Source: an uncultured Clostridia bacterium (GTDB taxonomy: Bacteria > Bacillota > Clostridia > TANB77 > CAG-508). Taken from it: a DNA stretch of 33,201 nt. Both the position numbers and the translations under genes were made by a program. Shown piece by piece: positions 29,762-33,201 of this stretch (position 1 is its first letter; every line of letters begins with the position of its first letter). The notes under the pieces are model-generated. The model saw nothing but the letters and a program-made list of their open reading frames with translations, made no database searches and was not told the DNA's origin. Location: contig CANQHI010000012.1 in assembly GCA_947623725.1 (NCBI GenBank), forward strand, positions 1-33,201, written 5' to 3'.

Positions 29762-30803
29762 TCATTTTTTATAAAATTGTAGATTGCTTGTTTCATCTAT
29801 TAAAAAATATTTATTAACGAGATTATATACATTAGCAATTTGCATATATCCAAAATATCCACACAAATATTTTTTTGCTTCCTTAGAATTTATTTCTCCG
29901 CTTTTTATTTGTACTTTCAACTTTTTTATTTTTCGTTTAAATTTCTTTTTGCCTTTATTTCTTAGTTTTAATCTATATTCATTTATTTTGTATCCGACAA
30001 AAATTAACCCCTTGCTTTGACTTAAATATATTTGTCTTTTTATTAAACTGTAATTTTAGATTTTTAGCAATAAATTTTTCTATTTCGTCTTTTATTATTT
30101 TTATTTCTGCTTTATCTTTCATCAAAATTACACTATCATCCATATATCTGAAATAATATTTAACCTTTAATTTCTTTTTTATAAATTGATCAGCTTCATT
30201 ATAATATAAATTTGCAAATAATTGACTACTTAAATTTCCTATTGGTATTCCACTACTATCTCTCCCATTAAATGTTATCTGATCAATCAACCACAATAGA
30301 TCTTTATCTTTTATTTTTCTTTGTATAATATTCATTAAAATCGTTTTATCTATACTAGGGAAAAATTTAGATATGTCCATTTTTAAAATGTAATATTCTC
30401 CATATTCTTTTTTACATTTCCTCATTGCATTTTGCAAGTCTTTTGCTGCCTTATGCATTCCTCTTTTTGGTATACAAGCATATGTATTGTAGATAAATTG
30501 CGGTAAAAATGCCGGCTCTAAATAATTATCATACAGCCATCTATGGACAACTCTATCTATGTATCTTGCAGCTTCTATCTTACGTTTTTTAGGCTCATAT
30601 ACATAGAATGCAATATATTTTCCATGTATATATGTCCTATTTTTTAATTCATTATATAACCACCATATATAATCTTCTTTTCTTAGATTGAATTTTATTA
30701 CATTATCTCTATTTTTCTTTCCCTTTTGACACCTTATATGTGCTTCCATAAGTTTTTCATAAGATAGATATTTGTCAAACTGATTTCTGATAGTTTTTGG
30801 CAT
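29762..30803 (-). CDS. DGR reverse transcriptase, with an apparent 1-nt frameshift near 30000
   Basis: ORF 29979-30803: YILKMDISKFFPSIDK, GIPIGNLSSQLFANLYYNEADQF, YYFRYMDDSVILMKDK, LKLQFNKKTNIFKSKQGVNF. Past a T5 run (minus strand AATTTTTGTCGG) the expected continuation VGYKINEYRLKLRNKGKKKFKRKIKKLKVQIKSGEINSKEAKKYLCGYFGYMQIANVYNLVNKYFLIDETSNLQFYKK* lies in the adjacent frame and ends at 29762. Confidence 0.92.
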
Positions 30804-31158
30804 AATATTTTATAAGTCCTCCTAATATCATTCCAACTTCTCTTATTAAAGTATTCATAACATAGTCAAACCTCTTTTCATCAATCCAATGCATTTTTTT
30901 CATTATTCTTAATAAAATTCTTTGTGTATTTAAGTTTGCATCTATTTTATTAAGGTATGGTAATTTTTTACTCATTTCAATTTTATCTACATATAAAATA
31001 TTCTTTAATGTATCATACATTAATGTTTTGTACTCATTTCCCAGACTAAATTTTTCTGTTCTAGGTAACTGTATTAAAACTATCTTTAGCATATATTCCA
31101 TATATATTTCAAACTTAGGTATTAATTTTAATGACGAATTCTCTTTATTATTTTGCAT
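30775..31158 (-). CDS. avd: DGR accessory variability determinant (Avd)-like, predicted four-helix bundle protein
   Basis: 127 aa, helical (MEYMLKIVLIQLPRTEKFSLGNEYKTLMYDTLKNILYVDKIE...NTQRILLRIMKKMHWIDEKRFDYVMNTLIREVGMILGGLIKYY); overlaps the RT start and lies between variable protein and RT. Confidence 0.82.
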   Translation of the reverse strand: MQNNKENSSLKLIPKFEIYMEYMLKIVLIQLPRTEKFSLGNEYKTLMYDTLKNILYVDKIEMSKKLPYLNKIDANLNTQRILLRIMKKMHWIDEKRFDYVMNTLIREVGMILGGLIKYYAKNYQKSV

Positions 31159-31243
31159 AATTTTTTTCCTTGTTCCTATAACTTACATATTTATTTTCAA
31201 TTATATTTCCTTCAATTCATTGTAATCTTGACAGGTGTCAGTG

Positions 31244-32728
31244 CTACTTTACATAAAGCACAACACGAAAGCCGACGCTGATATTGTAAACAGTCAATCC
31301 ATTGTTACCGAAAGCACGAACAACTGGGTAATCCGTGCCATCATTACCGAAGCTACCACCACGCGGAACAGTGAACATCTGTGTGTTGTTATCTGTCGTT
31401 ACAATATTATGTCCTGTCGTCCATTCCCACATATTTCCCGCCATATCATATATATTATACTTCTTGAAATCTTCACTTGCTCCTGTTGAAAGTTCTAATC
31501 TTGCTTGTCCTGTTCCTTTTGGGTAATCTGTATCCTGTATATTTCCTGTTTTGTATTCTTTTGCTATAGTCCAGCCCGAGTCATATTTATGTCCTGCCCA
31601 TAAACAATTTAGTTCTTGATATTTAGTTGTTGTATTATTATAATAATTTCCCCATGTTGTTGAATTATTTGTAGTTATACCTTTACTTGCATGAAATATA
31701 TTTTTGCAAATGTGATTCCATGCTTGTGAATCCACTAAATAACTATTTACACTGTCGCTATTCTCATACATATTCTCTGCTACAAGCTTTGAATTTGGTT
31801 GTGTTATATAATTCCATGCTTGTACTCCCTTTTTACTTACTGGACTTAATTTACTTATTGTACTCGTGTCTGCTACACTTCCTCTTGCATGGTCTGTAGT
31901 ACTATTTGACCATTCGACCTTAATTTCACTTTCTTGTGTATCCACATATTTATTATTATTTTTTGAAATACTAAACTCAGCTTCTTCTGGTATTCCTGCT
32001 TCATATCTTGCTATGTAAAATCCCCCATATTTTCTTATGCTTTCTTGGCCTTTGGTTATTTGATTTTCATTTTTCCAACTGTCTGTTGGTAATGTGTTAC
32101 CATTATTATATACTTCATTTAGCTTTTTCACATCTGCATCTGTATAATTGTCTCTCCATGCTTTTCCATCGCCTGTACCAGTTGTTGTTTTATTTCCATT
32201 CAAATTTCCATTATCTTTATATTCATTATTACATGCCCATTGTTCGTCCATTACGTCATCTTTTGCTTCCTTGTATTGATCTTCTGTACATGGTATCCAT
32301 ACAAATTGATTTCCTTCTCCCTTATTATTTAAATCATCATTTTCTACATCTGATATTACAAATCCTGTTGACTCTGAACCGCCTGCATAACAAAAACCTT
32401 TTGGCACTGGTATTACATTTCCTTCTCCATCTCCTACTGCATCTACTTTTTCTTTATCCCAATCTTTTCCTTTTGGTATTGAAACTTTTTCTCCTGCTCC
32501 TGCTGGTATTATATCATCTAACTCTTTTACAATATCATCTATTGCTTCTTTTTCTTGTTCTTCTGATTCTTTATATTTTTCTGATGCTCCTTTTGCTCTT
32601 TTAAATAATCCATTTTGCCCTAATGCTGTTGTTAGTGTTACTCCTGCTAATATTAAGAGTATTATTATTGTTATTACTAATGCTACTAATGTGATTCCTT
32701 TTTCTTTATAGTTTATTCTTTTTTTCAT
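31244..32728 (-). CDS. DGR variable protein 2: prepilin-like N-terminus fused to FGE-sulfatase/C-type-lectin-like domain
   Basis: YKEKG|ITLVALVITIIILLILAGVTLTTALGQNGLFKRAKGA; FGE-like GGFYIARYEAG...YDMAGNMWEWTTGHN...VPRGGSFGNDGTDYPVVRAFGNNGLTVYNISVGFRVVLYVK; VR at the 3' end; immediately upstream of avd-RT-TR. Confidence 0.95.
   Translation of the reverse strand: MKKRINYKEKGITLVALVITIIILLILAGVTLTTALGQNGLFKRAKGASEKYKESEEQEKEAIDDIVKELDDIIPAGAGEKVSIPKGKDWDKEKVDAVGDGEGNVIPVPKGFCYAGGSESTGFVISDVENDDLNNKGEGNQFVWIPCTEDQYKEAKDDVMDEQWACNNEYKDNGNLNGNKTTTGTGDGKAWRDNYTDADVKKLNEVYNNGNTLPTDSWKNENQITKGQESIRKYGGFYIARYEAGIPEEAEFSISKNNNKYVDTQESEIKVEWSNSTTDHARGSVADTSTISKLSPVSKKGVQAWNYITQPNSKLVAENMYENSDSVNSYLVDSQAWNHICKNIFHASKGITTNNSTTWGNYYNNTTTKYQELNCLWAGHKYDSGWTIAKEYKTGNIQDTDYPKGTGQARLELSTGASEDFKKYNIYDMAGNMWEWTTGHNIVTTDNNTQMFTVPRGGSFGNDGTDYPVVRAFGNNGLTVYNISVGFRVVLYVK
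31257..31370 (-). repeat. DGR variable repeat VR2
   Basis: Ungapped alignment to TR 29615-29728; 14 mismatches, 14/14 at template adenines (coding orientation). Confidence 0.96.
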
Positions 32729-32841
32729 CTTTCTAGGTTCCCTTCTTTTTTTATTTTTTACTTTTGTTTGAATTTATATACCTTAATTTTAAATTTATGT
32801 ATTAGATTTTAGTATTATACTATTTTATTTCTTTCATGTTG

Positions 32842-32870
32842 ATTTTATCAATACTAAAGTATTAAGTCAA
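32842..32870 (-). promoter_or_regulatory. Promoter of variable protein 2
   Basis: Minus strand TTGACT (32870-32865), N17, TAAAAT (32847-32842). Confidence 0.65.
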
Positions 32871-32901
32871 CATATTATACTTTTTTAATTCATTCTCTTT
32901 T

Positions 32902-33090
32902 ATTAAGGAAAAAGATTAATAAAAAAGTATAAAATCTTGTAATTCATTTATTCCAATGATTATGCAAAATTTTATACTTTATTTTTTTACATTTTTGTAA
33001 TAATTTTTATTATTAATTTATTCTTCTAAAATACTTTATTTATGATATATTTTACATATATTTATTTTTTATTAATCTTTTTCATTAATA
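32902..33090. repeat. Upstream inverted-repeat element, copy 2
   Basis: 19-bp perfect arm core gaaaaagattaataaaaaa (32908-32926)/ttttttattaatctttttc (33065-33083) plus flanking pairs; interior highly similar to copy 1 (ccaatgattatgcaaaattttatactttatttttttacatttttgtaataatttttattattaatttattct identical). Confidence 0.82.
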
Positions 33091-33136
33091 ATATTTCTAG
33101 TATAATTATTTCATTGTCAATATAGATAGTGTATTA

Positions 33137-33181
33137 TATAGTGTGTAAATTTTAGAACAATAATAAAATTTATGCACTATA
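33137..33181. repeat. Inverted repeat (hairpin)
   Basis: tatagtgtgtaaatttta (33137-33154)/taaaatttatgcactata (33164-33181), 18-bp arms with two wobble-type mismatches and a 9-nt loop. Confidence 0.6.
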
Positions 33182-33201
33182 TTTTTGGTGCAGGAATGGA
33201 G

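Noticed and set aside
29784-30020. 78-aa + strand ORF
   Set aside because: Overlaps the frameshifted C-terminal part of the RT on the opposite strand; low-complexity translation and no RBS seen.
29979-31158. Retron or group II intron RT
   Set aside because: No msr/msd-like structure or intron domain V/maturase; the TR/VR pair with A-specific differences and an Avd-like ORF point to a DGR.

Overview
AT-rich, low-GC Firmicutes-like chromosomal window, coded mostly on the minus strand. It contains: (i) metG; (ii) a frameshifted ROK kinase between two copies of an interspersed palindromic repeat; (iii) a type IV pilus (T4P) locus with pilC, pilT, pilB, two minor prepilins, pilD, a short pilin, a PilP-like protein, PilO-like, a PilM/PilN-like fusion and a TPR protein; (iv) a tandem pair of small XRE regulators, tRNA-Leu(TAA), and a short accessory segment of orphan genes plus an ECF sigma/anti-sigma pair; (v) a GtrII-like membrane protein, a vWA/LPQTG surface protein, dnaE and an OB-fold protein; (vi) a diversity-generating retroelement (DGR). 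The DGR has a reverse transcriptase (YMDD, IGNLSSQ), an Avd-like ORF, a ~114-bp template repeat (TR, ~29615-29728) and a variable-protein gene (31244-32728) whose 3' end carries the variable repeat (VR2). TR and VR2 align without gaps; all 14 mismatches fall at template adenines (T on the + strand). A second, paralogous variable protein (21923-23431) has a more diverged VR. Both variable proteins fuse a type IV prepilin-like N-terminus, nearly identical to the short pilin of the T4P locus, to an FGE-sulfatase/C-type-lectin-like domain. The inferred system is a DGR that diversifies a pilus-borne or pilin-anchored lectin. Both variable-protein genes have the same promoter (TTGACT-N17-TAAAAT) and a shared ~190-bp upstream inverted-repeat element whose arms covary between copies. 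The RT reading frame has an apparent 1-nt frameshift near 30000. All comparisons were done by eye; no database search was run.
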